Shown here: positions 1-9,717 of the stretch, piece after piece
Layout: every line of letters begins with the position of its first letter
How positions within the stretch are numbered: the stretch's first letter is position 1
NCBI GenBank assembly: GCA_001643675.2
Contig: LSRY02000063.1
Location: forward strand, 405,001-430,000
Direction: 5' to 3'
Length of the DNA stretch: 25,000 nt
From: Monocercomonoides exilis
Lineage: Eukaryota; Preaxostyla; Oxymonadida; Polymastigidae
Program-made: the position numbers and the translations under genes
Notes under the pieces: generated by a model
Seen by the model: only the letters and a program-made list of their open reading frames with translations
Told to the model about the DNA's origin: nothing
Database searches by the model: none

Positions 1-49
1 GAAAGAAGGCGTTTCCTCTGTTGTTGTAGCAGTGCACAAGTGAAAAAAG

Positions 50-510
50 AATGTTCATTGAAGAAGAAGAAGAAGAAGAAGAAATTAAATTAGAAGAAGA
101 AGAAGGAAAAGAAAGAGAAGAAGAAGAAGAAAGAGAAGAAGAATTAAATGGATAAGAAGAAGAAGAAGAAGAAGAGAAAGAGGAGGAAGAAGAATTTTGA
201 TTTATTCGTCGATTTATTTCTTCTTCTTCTTCTTCTCTTTCTTCTTCTCTTTCTCTTCTTCCTTCTCTTTCTTCTCTTCTGAAAGATACAATTTGGCTAA
301 CACAGAAATCACAAGCACATTTACTGCCACCAGATTCAATAGAGGCAATGACTGAAGGTGAAGAAGAAGAGGAAGAAGAGGAACTTAATGAAGAAGAAGA
401 AGAAGAAAGAGAAGAAGAGAAGAAATGAGATGAAGAAGAAAGAGAAAGAGGGAAAAAGGAAGAAGAAGAAGAAGAAGAAGAACGAAAGAAGAAAGAAGAG
501 AAAGAAAGAA
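50..510. repeat. GAA/TTC microsatellite cluster
   Basis: Purine tracts of mostly GAA lie at about 61-190 and 355-500, with a pyrimidine TTC tract at about 217-282 between them. The first GAA tract and the TTC tract are near-complementary and separated by only ~30 bases, so a long hairpin or triplex (H-DNA) is possible. Short Glu-rich frames can be read (for example an ATG at 50 to a TAA at 152, and an ATG at 348 to a TGA at 426). They consist almost only of Glu, Lys and Arg, and I do not call them genes. Such tracts are common in subtelomeric DNA. Confidence 0.8.
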
Positions 511-524
511 GAAAAGCGATTCCG

Positions 525-1767
525 GTGATTAAAAGAGACCCTGCGCTTTCTTCTTCTCCTTCTTCCTCTTCGTTTCGCGCTTCTTCTTTGCATGGTGTGG
601 TGCTTCTGGACAAGCAAACATCACGTACAACAACAAAAGAAGCTTCATCCTCTGCGCCTCCTCCTCCAAAGCGCAGAAGAAACACTTCCACCCCTCCTCC
701 TCTTCCCCGCGTAGCCTCGCGCTGCCTTTTGGCATCAAGAAATCGCTCTGTTTCTCCACTCCATTCAACACCCACACAACAGCACAATCCTGGATCACGC
801 TCGTCCAATTCTGTCAGCAAGGACTTCTTGCCTCGTGTTGCGCTGATGCGGTACAGCACACCCGATGCACTGTCTACTCCTTCTGCATCTTCTTCCACCC
901 CCAATTCTCGCTCTCGTAGGCGTAGAAGATCGCTTCCTCCGCTTCCGCGTGTTGCGCAGCTGGCATCGATCCGCCCATCTGAGTCTCAACAGCAGACACC
1001 TTCTTCTTCTGCTGCTGGCTTCTTTGCCTCTCCGTTTTCCAGCACAAAATGTGGCTTCCACAGCCTCTGTGGCAACCAGCCAGCAGGCAAAGTGTCGTGG
1101 ATACCAGCAGGGTCAGTGAGTGGGAGGATCGAGCAGAGAGACAGAGAGTCGTTTGGGCTGGCGCTGATGCCGGGGAAGAGATGGATTGAATTGGAAGAGG
1201 AAGAGGAAGAGGATGAGAGAGATGGAGAGGGAGAGGAAGGGAAAAGGGAGAGGAGGAAGAAGAGAAGAGAGGAAAGCGAAGGAGTTGAGAGTGCTGATAG
1301 CACAGAATCAGATGGTGGGTTCGATATTTTTGCGCAATACAAACTGAAAAAGAAGCCAAGCACACACAAAAAGCAGAAAACAAAACGAGAAAAGAGCGAA
1401 GTCAAGATGGAAAGAACTGGAAATGCAGAGGGCATTCAAGAAAGTGCAAAGAAGAACACCCCACAAGCAGAGTATCGCACTCACCCTGCTTCTGCTCCTC
1501 GTTCTGTTCGGCCTCATTCAACGCCTCACACTCCTTTCACTCCTCAGCAAGGATTCACTTCGATTTCTTCTTCTTCTTCTTCTTCTTCTTCTTCTTCTTC
1601 TTCTACTACTACTACTACTACTACTACTACTCTACTACTACTACTACTACTACTCTACTACTACTACTACTACTACTCTACTACTACTACTACTACTTCT
1701 TCTTCTTCTCATATTTCAAATGAAGAAAATCCTTCTTCTTCTTCTTCTTCTTCTTCTTCTTCTTCTT

Positions 1768-1800
<33 letters not shown>

Positions 1801-2274
1801 TACTACTACTACTACTACTACTCTACTACTACTACTACTACTTCTTCTTCTTCTCATATTTCAAATGAAGAAAATCCTTCTTCTTCTTCTTCTTCTTCTT
1901 CTTCTTCTTCTTCTTCCTCCTCCTCCTCTTCCTCCTCTTCCTCCTCTTCTTCCACCACTGGCACTCGCACTTCCCGTGGGATTCCGTTGACTCCGCTCAA
2001 TTCCTATCACCCAGGATTCCTTCTTCTGACAGACATTCGCTTTCAACCAGAACATAAGTTTCCACCAAGCGCTACGTTGAAAAGAGCAAGAAGTGCTGAA
2101 AGGGCAAGCGAATCAGAAAAGGAGAAAAGGAGAAAGGGAGGAAGAGTTGGAAGAAGAAGAGGGAGAGGTGAAGAGAGAGGGAGTGAAAGAAATGGAATGA
2201 ACAATTTGAATGAAGAGGAGTTTGAGTTTACTGGGAAAAAGGAGAAAAGTCAAAGACTCGAACACAATGTGTGA
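525..2274 (+). pseudogene. Ser/Pro/Arg-rich low-complexity protein, frame-slipped in a microsatellite
   Basis: I do not recognise this protein. One frame is open from before 525 to 1868. It is Ser/Pro/Arg-rich with a recurring LPRVA motif (about residues 60, 103 and 141), then an acidic Lys/Glu stretch near residues 222-247, then Ser, Thr, Leu and Tyr runs encoded by TTC and TAC microsatellites. A second frame, +1 relative to the first, carries the more complex C-terminal part from about 1960 to the TGA at 2272 and is Lys/Arg/Glu-rich. The two frames meet in a compound repeat where the peptide HISNEENP is encoded twice, 145 bases apart. Since 145 is not a multiple of three, the second copy is in the other frame. 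One gene split by a slip (or by an assembly error) is the simplest reading. No convincing ATG opens the frame, since position 525 is GTG and the frame continues upstream into the GAA tract. Broken gene, spliced gene and unexpressed repeat DNA all remain possible. Confidence 0.4.
1565..1940 (+). repeat. Compound (TTC)n-(TAC)n minisatellite
   Basis: Two long units are each built from a TTC run, a TAC run with phase-changing TCTAC steps, a second short TTC run, and a unique tail, ATATTTCAAATGAAG, at 1711 and at 1856. A final TTC/TCC run extends to about 1950. The tails are 145 bases apart. The array sits inside the Ser-rich gene and changes its reading frame. Confidence 0.85.
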
Positions 2275-3021
2275 TGAAGAGTTTGACAATTTGTATGAAA
2301 TTGCACTGATTAAAAAAAGGAATGAAAGAAAAAGAAAAAGAAGCAGCTAAGTCGGTTTATAATTGAAACGATGTTGTTTATTGATAATCTTTCTCTATGT
2401 CCAAAGCTTCATATTTTTTATCTCGAATTTATCTTTCTCTTGTCTATTCAAAGAATGACGGACTTTATGTCCATCACTAAATGCTTATTTGTTTGATTGT
2501 GCTGGTTTTTTCAAATCGTTTCATTTCTTTTCCAATGCTTATTTTTTTTGTTTTTCGTTTCTCTTTATTCTTTTTCTTTCACTGCATCTCTCTTCATCTT
2601 GTTCCCTTCGATGTTTGTTTTGAACATTTTTATTCCTGATTTTTCTGATTATTCTAATGTTCCATTTGAAATGGTTTTCTATTATGACTTCAAGTGTTTT
2701 TGGATGTTCTTTTATGAATGACGAAATATTTCGAGATTCAAAACAAATGACTTTGATCCTTTGTTTTTCGTTCTTTTTGAGAGCTCATGATTAATTGGCT
2801 GAAGTTCCGTTTGAATGTGAATTATGTTCACTTCATACACATTTTCGGATGTCCAAATTCAAAAGTAGTCACAATCGATCTTTTTGTTTTAAATTTCAAG
2901 TTATTTTTCCAAATTCTGGTTTTGTGACAAATGATGTGCTCGATACATTGAAAAAATCAAAAGACAAGTGAAATATTTATTCCGAAAAACAAAACGCAAT
3001 GCATCTCATTTTCTCAAACAT
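2275..3021. other. AT-rich spacer, no gene seen
   Basis: A T-rich plus-strand stretch translates to a Phe-dominated frame (2497-2721) that looks like composition rather than a protein. I see no RNA gene, no clear repeat and no homology. It contains the 3' flank of the minus-strand gene ending at 3022. Confidence 0.5.
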
Positions 3022-3765
3022 TCACAAGAAATCTGCAATGCTCCATGAAAAACGTCCAGTACTATCTTTCCATAAAATCAACTTCATTAAGCTTATGATG
3101 GCGTCTTCGTATCCTTCTTCTTCCATCTTTTCCAAAAACTCCTTTTTTAAGGCTTTTCTTTTCGCTTTGTCAGTTGTGCGATCTTTCTTTTCTTTTAATC
3201 GCTTCGAAACATTCAAAAAGAAATAATAACAATTCCTTATCAAATCATCATTCAATGTTGGCCGTTGAATTTCCTCCAAAACAGCATCAACAGCTCCTCC
3301 TTTCAATAAGATGTCAACTTCTACCACTCTATTATCAGCTGCTGCTCTAAATAAAAAATTGCAATTAGAGTGAATTTCTTTGTAATTATCTCTTGATGCT
3401 CTTAACACCCAAGCAATACTTCCGAAAAGACCAATTAATTCTTCATTTCTCGAACGACATATGCGAAAATATGTATCCAATGTTTTGAACCATCTTAATA
3501 AAATTAGCTCTTCTTTTTCTTTTCCTCGTTCCACTTCTTTTTTCTCCCAATCCACACATTTTGATAGCTCTTCCAGTTCTCTTGCTGCTTCTCTCGCTAA
3601 ATGCAGTTCATTCACAACCACACCTTCCAAGCTTTTGTCTTCCCAAAATCGATAAATAAAAAACTGCCAAGCAGATTGATATGCAAGTTGTGTCAGATTG
3701 TGACGCTCCTGGTGATATTCAATGATTTCTTTGATTTCATTATGATACATTTCTTTTGGCACTTT

Positions 3766-3823
3766 CTAATAAAAAATAAGAAAAATAATAACTACAACAA
3801 AAAGGAAATCGAAATTCTCACAC
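3766..3823 (-). other. Predicted 58-nt spliceosomal intron
   Basis: The donor is GTGTGAG and the acceptor is TTTTTTATTAG. Removing it joins the frame ending SIENK to the frame beginning KVPKEMYHNE without a shift, and removes the TGA at 3820. The coding on both sides belongs to one continuous helical protein. Confidence 0.65.
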
Positions 3824-4314
3824 TTTATTTTCAATGCTTCTCAAAGTTAGCAAAGCCATTTCCACTTCTTTTTGAATATCTTCGCTTTCCTCTTTCCTCA
3901 TTGCAGCTTTCAGAAGGCGTGGTACACAAATTGAACGTATTTTAAGGAATGTAATGTAGCTAAGCGAAAGATAGCATTCACAAAGATCGACCAGTGACTT
4001 TTCGTTCTTTTCTTCATTTTTCTTAACTTCCTCAACAATCATTTTCTCAAATCTTTCTCATAACAAGGTATTATAAAAGCCAAAATTCCACAAGTCCAAA
4101 AGAACATTACAAAATCCAACATGCTTCAACAGCACAAGTTCATTATTAAATGGGATTTTCTTTTCTTCAATCATTTTGTCCATTTTGTTGAACAGCTCTG
4201 TTGTAAAAACAGAATTGAATATTTCTTTATCCATTTCCTCCACAAGTCCGTTCATTTCAAGGATTTTTTGTTTTTGTTCAATGTCATTGCAATGTTCCAG
4301 TTCAGAAAACAATT

Positions 4315-4389
4315 CTACAATAAAAAACAAAGAAAAAAAAAAAAAAAGAAATCCAATCACCAAGAATTCAAATGAAACATCATGCAAAC
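4315..4389 (-). other. Predicted 75-nt spliceosomal intron
   Basis: The donor is GTTTGC and the acceptor is TTATTGTAG, preceded by a long poly-T. The unspliced frame reads through a run of Phe and Leu that looks like intron sequence. Splicing here restores a charged Glu-rich junction in the right phase. A GTGATT donor further inside gives the wrong phase. Confidence 0.5.
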
Positions 4390-4630
4390 CAGTAAATTGT
4401 TTTGTGTTTTCTTTCTCCTGCATTTCAACAAAATTATGTATTCAGAAAACAACAAAATTTTGATCATTCATATTGAATTCGCATATGTTTGAATGGAGAA
4501 ATTGATGAAATATAAAAACTCATAAAAGACAAAATATTATATATGCATTCATACCGTAGTTTTTTGCATTTATATTTTTTGACAAGCAACTGTTGAGAAA
4601 ATCAACGCTTTATTAATTCACTTTGATGTT

Positions 4631-5485
4631 ATGGATTCCATGATCAAATATTTTTCTTCAGACTGGAATGCTATTGCGCAGAATGAAAATTTCGTGAGTA
4701 ATCATTACCTATTGAATTAGAAATATTATTTTCTATTTTGACATGGATGCTCGGAAAGACATTTCCAACAAAGAAAGTCTGCCTGTATATTTTTGTTAAT
4801 TGGATGGCCAAGAGGAATACAACAATTTCATCAATAATACAAAAAGACGTAATGTATGTAATTTTTATTGTTTTGTTTGTTGTGAAGATATTTCCATCTG
4901 TATCCTCTTCAAAGCCCAGGAATCCGAATAATTATTGAAATGGCCAATCTCCGCTTTGTGGAGCAATACGATGAGAACGGAGCAGATTATTATATAGGCA
5001 TTGGGAAATAAATGAAGTTACGGAAGATATATGATTTTTATTTGGAACAAGATGTGAAAATAAATTCTATTGATGTTTTGTTGAATGAAGATAACAAGAA
5101 GGAATTCTGTGAAGGACAAAATCTGCACAATATTATATAGCATTTTGGAATGTTAGGCAGGGAGAGCAGTTTGGGGTATTTTTTTTGTAAGGAAAGTGGC
5201 AGGCAATATCAAGGGAAGGATATTAATCACAAAAAAGGCAAGAATTCAATGGAAAAAAGGAGAGCCCCAAAATATCAGTTTTATTTATAAGACTTTCCTG
5301 TTTCTCGGACTGTGCCAGGCAGACATGGAAGGCTGCGAAATTCTTTTTCTGATTCCGCTTTTGCTTCAAAAGAAAGGAGAAACGCCAACTTCGAGACATC
5401 CAATTGTCGAGTATTTTTTGGTAATCGAAGAGTGTTAACGTTAGCCGCTTTTGGATTTCATTTTTCGAAGGGACAGCCCTTTTGA
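4631..5485 (+). pseudogene. Decayed coding region of unknown family
   Basis: I do not recognise the product. An ATG at 4631 starts a 21-codon protein-like stretch that ends at a good donor (GTGAGT, 4694). From the ATG at 4940 one frame continues for 181 codons to a TGA at 5483. It is broken only by TAA at 5009, TAG at 5138 and TAA at 5288. Between the stops it looks like protein, with mixed charged and hydrophobic residues. A further protein-like piece lies in another frame at about 4742-4855 with an internal TAA. This fits an old host gene decaying by nonsense and frameshift changes. Unrelated short exons are an alternative. No domain can be named. Confidence 0.35.
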
Positions 5486-6189
5486 GAAAAAGAGGCAATT
5501 TTATAATGAAATATATTTCCTTCAGCGTTGGGACAATGGAAGAGAAATTGGAGATCATCATCTAATTCAATCTTCATCATCATTCAACAGAATGCTTATT
5601 ATTGCGTCCCTTTTATATGTTTGTGCATGAGCCATTGGCTTTCTCCTCTTGAACGTCGAAGAACGAGTTTCTATCTGACTGTGATATGCAACACTAGCAC
5701 ATCTGAATGAATGCCGACTTTTTTCATCTATCTTCGTCAGAGTTGAAATGAAGAACAGCAAACTCCTTCAATTCATATTCATCGCATCTTTCCTTCGTTT
5801 TCCAAGCATTTCATTGGCTTCTGATTGTTTTCACTCACACAGATCGAAGAGTTATGTGCTTCAAACACAAAAGATGAATTTCTTCATTCTTCTTCAACGG
5901 CTTCACTTCATTTTCCTTTGTCGTCCAATTTTCTTTTTCTCCATCTTCTCTTTCGTTGGCTCATAATCCTCAACTAAAACAACGATTTTCTGTTTCTCTG
6001 TATTTCTTCGAAAATTGTTCTCTTTCTTCTTCTTGGTTGATTCCTTCTGCATTTCCCTTTTTTTATCTTTTCCCTTTGCTGAATGGCAAAGCTTCAATTT
6101 CAGTTCTATTTTCTGTTCAATCAGCAGACAATAAAACCTCCCCAAACTGATTTTTTCTTCAAATTCTTCTTCTTCTTCTTCTTTTTCAG
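5486..6189. other. Pyrimidine-rich region, coding uncertain
   Basis: The plus strand is rich in TTC. Two weak candidates are present. One is a plus-strand frame from the ATG at 5748 whose first ~25 residues look like a signal peptide and which then becomes Phe/Leu-rich. The other is a minus-strand Lys/Glu-rich frame at 5903-6145. They overlap, so at most one is real. Neither has recognisable homology, and both may only reflect base composition. Confidence 0.3.
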
Positions 6190-6335
6190 AACCTTCGTTG
6201 CATGCTGCATCAGCGGAAGAGTCGAAAAATGCAAATGGAGATGAGGAAGAAGAGGGAAGTGATGGAACAATTTTTTTAAGACTAAAAGCCGAGAATAAGT
6301 TGAAAGCATATTTGCAGATTTATTCATTTGACTGA
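6190..6335 (+). CDS. Possible exon of an unknown host gene
   Basis: A polypyrimidine tract ending TTTTTCAG (6182-6189) looks like a 3' splice site. It is followed by an open frame to the TGA at 6333, with mixed composition: an Ala/Ser/Glu-rich start, an acidic Glu run, then a Leu/Lys-rich end. No ATG begins this frame. A donor-like GTGATG lies inside it near 6260, so the exon may be shorter. Function is unknown. It may belong to the same gene as the exon at 6752. Confidence 0.25.
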
Positions 6336-6751
6336 GATTCATACTATCATTTGAATCCGTTTTATAAAGACAAGCGATAATTCTGACAACAAAAGGCGAA
6401 TGCTTCGGAAATGATCAGGCGGAAAATGCCGAGCAAAGAAAGAAAGAAAGAACGATTGATAGAAAGAACGAAGCATATGAATCAAAAGCGGTTACAGCAA
6501 TAGGCAAACAGTTCTCAGTTTATGTACTGCAACTCTGTTGAAGTGCATATGCGTTGAATGAATTTTTTTATTTTTATTCTCAGTTATTGAATCTTCACCT
6601 ACTTCTTCCCAACCATATTTTCAATTACCCCCATTCGATCTTCACAGAAGCGAATTCTACGAATGATATTTCAATGTCTTCTTCTTCAATAAACTCATAA
6701 AAGATTTATTAAGATTATAATTCCTTCTTTCTGATCAGTTTTTTTTTTCAG

Positions 6752-7058
6752 TGAAAATTCCGAAACTCGGTCGAAGACAGACGTCTCAAGTGGAATTGAA
6801 ATGAAGCATGTAAAATCGATCGAAGAAGCACACACAAAGGCAGCAAATGCAAAGAAGAAGAGGAAGGGGAAAGAAGTGAAAGATGAATGTTTCATTTGGA
6901 ATTTGCAAAAAAGTTTGCATTTCAACGAGAATTTAGCAACTTTTTCTTTTCAATTGAGTACTTTTATGATTTTAAAGAAAATCAAATTATTAAAGGAAGA
7001 AATATTGGGAAACCTCATTTTCAAATTCCCAAACGTCTGGAAAGCCTATCCTTCATGA
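6752..7058 (+). CDS. Possible terminal exon of an unknown host gene
   Basis: The frame follows a strong-looking acceptor (poly-T then CAG, ending at 6751) and runs about 100 codons to a TGA at 7056. It starts Ser/Glu/Thr-rich, contains a basic KKKRKGKE stretch that could be a nuclear localisation signal, and ends in a Leu/Lys/Ile-rich helical segment. An internal ATG at 6801 would give an 85-residue protein if there is no upstream exon. No family is recognised. Confidence 0.35.
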
Positions 7059-7739
7059 AATTTTGCTTTGAAGAACACTCAGCGAATTTTCTTCAAATTT
7101 CTCTTTCGATGGAAAGAAAATGAAAGAAAATGGGAAGAAAAAATTTGAAAAGAAATTCTATTTGAAAGGCTATCTCTTTAAAGGTTAAACGAAGTGTTAC
7201 TTCTTGCTTGAACAAAAATATGAAGAATTATTATTCTATTTGTTTATGGAATTTTGATCTGAATTTAAATTTGATGAGAAGGGGTTATGGGGCATAATAT
7301 TTTTTGCATTTTTTATGTGAACAGAGAAAAAATGCCAACATGATTGCATTTAAAAAATATGAATTTAAAATATATTTGTATTACATCATGAGTAAAATAT
7401 ATAATATTTTTTCAATTCTTTTTGTTTTTGTCTTTGAAAAAGAGAATTAGTTTCTCAATATAAAAATTTACCAATTTTCTTTGAAAAGAAATCAATCAAT
7501 ACTTAAAGAAAAAATTATCATACTGCAGATAAACAAATAAATATACAAATAAATAAATGAATGAATATTTCGTTATTTTTTCAAAAGTCTTTCGTTTAAA
7601 GAAAATATATTTTGAAGAAACCTATAAATAAATCCAACTCCTTATTCATTCAATTATGAATACAATGAAATGTTTTTATTGATAACAATTCAAAAAATCA
7701 AATTGTGAATTTTTTCAATTACACACTTAAAGAAAAAGA
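7059..7739. other. Very AT-rich spacer, nothing recognised
   Basis: Long A and T runs and short (AAAT)n stretches, with no plausible gene on either strand. It separates host sequence from the virus/transposon block. Confidence 0.6.
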
Positions 7740-8208
7740 ATATAAATATTATCACTTTTTTATATTTCATTTTTTGACATTTTTTTTTTAACTTTATTTT
7801 CTTTTTTTTTTTATTTAAACTTTTATTTATTCTTTTTTATATATACAATCAAAATCTGATGTTATTGAATAGAATACAATAAAATTGGTGTATTATCACA
7901 TTTTAAAATATTATGGGTGATTTTTTCAATGAAATATCGATTTTTTGATCAAAATTTTCAATTTTTTATTTTTTCAAAATTATGTTTAAAAAAGTCTTAA
8001 TAATGTGTATTAATGAAAAAATTGATTTCGCAAGTGAAAAATGCGTTTTAATGAAAAATTTTCAAAAATTAAAAGTTTCACTCAAATTTAATTAATTAAT
8101 TAATTAATTTTTATCATTTTCTGTGTAAAGCAGAATCGAATTTTGACACAATCGGATAGTCACAAAAAGTTGTGCAAAACCCAATGTGATTAAATCCGGT
8201 TTTGACTG
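7740..8208. mobile_element. Diverged MITE copy inserted in the relic capsid gene
   Basis: From about 7885 to 8208 this aligns along its length with the MITE in the array. Shared parts include the TATTATCACATTTT segment, ATCGATTTTTTGATCA, TTTTCAAAATTATGTTTAAA, and the right end from GACACAATCGG through AAATCCGGTTTTGACTG. The right terminal inverted repeat is complete and abuts a recognisable piece of capsid coding. The left end is not clear: the inverted repeat is not visible, and 7740-7885 has only weak T-rich similarity. An (AATT)n run at 8088-8107 is private to this copy. It is non-autonomous, with no transposase. Confidence 0.7.
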
Positions 8209-9192
8209 TTAATGATATGCCATTGCATTTGAACTATTATTCATATGTGTATCCATATCATGAAACTTATCCTGAACACTTTCACATCCAAGAAATATAA
8301 CATAACAAACCCTTTCTCGCATCATCAGGACAAATTTCATATTTCGAAAGAATATTTGGAATCATACAAAATTTAAATTGTGTAACCCAGCAGATTTCCT
8401 CACTTATTCTCATTAATTTATCTAGATATAATTGAATACCAAAATCTTTCAGCCATCTTCTCCTAAATCCTCTTCAATAACCTTAATTTGCTAACCATGG
8501 ATACTTAAACAATCTCCAAATATTACTCTGCACTTCTGAAACGTTGGATGAACCTCATTTTCTGAAAACAAAAACCCTTACGTAACCATGCGAAAATTCA
8601 CACATACCTTCCCAACGTGTTAAATGAATATATAAATTCCAAGTTTGTTTACATGAAATATAATTAGCTTTCATAATATCAACAGATTCAGGAAAATCAT
8701 GACGTATATTAAACGCAAAAGTAGATTCGGCGGAAATACCTTCATTTCTCTTTCACCACCATAAACAGGTGGATTTTACAAAAGAAAATCAAAATTACCA
8801 TCAATATGAGACACATATAAAGGTGGTCTATTATTGAAACACCATCTTGAATATCTCAGAAGACCAATCCTAAACTTTCTAGCTCTTTTTCTCCTAAATA
8901 TTCTACGTGCACGTCTGCCTCTCCTTCTAATTTTCTTTCCTGAGCCAGACTGTCGAACCTGTTTCCAATTTTGAACCCTTCCTTGTCCTTTTCTACTCAA
9001 ACCACCCCTAAGACAAGACAACTTACGACTCCTATATGCACCTCTAATTCACAGAGCAATAGAACTAGACATGGTTTTTCCGATATTCAAAGTTGAATAA
9101 TATAACCTACTTCTCATAGAAGAAGGCATAGCCCTATAAGCTGAATACATAAGACCATGTAATGAACGAGCTAATGTTGATCCAAGTGACAT
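8209..9192 (-). pseudogene. cap: Relic CRESS-virus capsid gene, broken and truncated
   Basis: On the minus strand an ATG at 9192 starts a protein aligning with the N-terminus of the array capsid (shared YRAM.SSMR-type start). It is stopped by a TGA at 9051-9049 (codon 48). The homologous frame resumes with the GQGRVQNWKQ motif and a very Arg-rich block (8776-9021). Further on, shifted or stop-interrupted frames match the array capsid: a YPEDSV-like segment near 8690, YVRV.VFRK and IW..FKYP near 8580-8510, a RGFRRRWLK.FG match near 8465, and a DKF...SS...Y piece ending at 8211. There the MITE begins and the C-terminus is lost. This is a distinct, older virus lineage, clearly diverged from the array copies. 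No rep accompanies it. Confidence 0.8.
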
Positions 9193-9225
9193 GAAAAAAA
9201 TGTTAAGTCAAAAATGGATATTTAT

Positions 9226-9257
9226 GATCAAAATTCAGACTAATAAAAATTAATTAT
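9226..9257 (-). promoter_or_regulatory. Conserved capsid upstream block (relic copy)
   Basis: This block is identical, base for base, to the one in the array (12554-12584 onward) except for one change near its end, although the flanking proteins have diverged strongly. It sits between the small Arg-rich gene and the capsid start and overlaps the stop of the small gene here. On the minus strand it reads TAATTTTTATTAG then TCTGAATTTTGATC, which could be a promoter or a 3' splice site. Confidence 0.55.
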
Positions 9258-9660
9258 GGTACACTATCTCCGGAAAATAAACCCTAGTATCCCAAACACC
9301 ATTAAATAACATATATATTCTATGATGCTCCTTAACTGCTGCTGAAAATAACGGCTTTACTCTTTTATACACCATCTTAAATAACGCTTGTCTTCTTCTA
9401 TTTGCACTTCCCATTCTTCTCATAGCACGAGGTTTTCTTCTATTTCTAATAGTCAAAATCCTCCATAACTTATTAAATTCCTCAAGACATTTAGCAATAA
9501 CTTCATTACACCTTTCCATATACCAATCAATATTCTCCATTTGCATATTCCAAGCACGTGTCCATCTAGGTGCCCACATAACATCTACATCCTCAATAAA
9601 TGCCTTCCGTGAAAGTGGAATATCCCCTAACCAATCATCATTATCTATATCAAACGCCAT
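9250..9660 (-). CDS. Small Arg-rich virus protein, relic copy (136 aa, intact)
   Basis: This is a homologue of the 140-residue protein in the array. Shared features in order are a DDW near the N-terminus, EDV then WAPRWTRAW (residues 29-37) and QM, the basic RNRRKPRAMRR (72-82), and FNGVW (119-123). The middle is rich in Trp and charged residues. The frame is intact from ATG to TAA although the neighbouring relic capsid gene is broken. That could mean recent decay, chance, or retained use. The gene precedes capsid on the same strand, as in the array. I know no family for it; a nucleic-acid-binding or minor structural role would suit the Arg cluster but is only inference. Confidence 0.75.
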   Translation of the reverse strand: MAFDIDNDDWLGDIPLSRKAFIEDVDVMWAPRWTRAWNMQMENIDWYMERCNEVIAKCLEEFNKLWRILTIRNRRKPRAMRRMGSANRRRQALFKMVYKRVKPLFSAAVKEHHRIYMLFNGVWDTRVYFPEIVYHN

Positions 9661-9717
9661 ATATAATATTTTTTGATCAGACCCTTAATATTTTCCGACC
9701 TCTCACATGTCTCAGAA

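Larger units (their letters stand above)
3022..4423 (-). pseudogene. Helical charged protein, four exons, with an in-frame TGA
   Basis: Read on the minus strand, this is a charged, probably all-helical protein. It resembles from memory a large multicopy family of the oxymonad Monocercomonoides, of unknown function. Proposed exons are 4423-4390, 4314-3824 and 3765-3022. The introns are 4389-4315 (75 nt, GTTTGC...TTGTAG, poly-T rich) and 3823-3766 (58 nt, GTGTGA...ATTAG). Both splices keep the frame. The middle exon is interrupted by a TGA at 4060-4058, after which the same frame continues directly with ERFEKMIVEE. That stop makes the copy a probable pseudogene unless it is read through or is a sequence error. 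The last exon is the best preserved, with an RLAYQSAW-like helical start, a KCVDWEKKE segment and a Lys/Glu-rich C-terminus. The ATG at 4423 follows an in-frame upstream TGA, but ATGCAG there could also be a 3' splice site, so the true start may lie further upstream. Confidence 0.6.

Noticed and set aside
336-617. Phe-rich minus-strand frame over the GAA tracts
   Set aside because: It is a translated TTC microsatellite with no complex sequence.
2497-2721. Phe-rich plus-strand frame
   Set aside because: The composition follows the T-rich DNA, with no splice context or protein-like pattern.
4121-4463. Plus-strand frames over the minus-strand exon gene
   Set aside because: They overlap the better supported spliced minus-strand gene and include its poly-T intron as poly-Lys.
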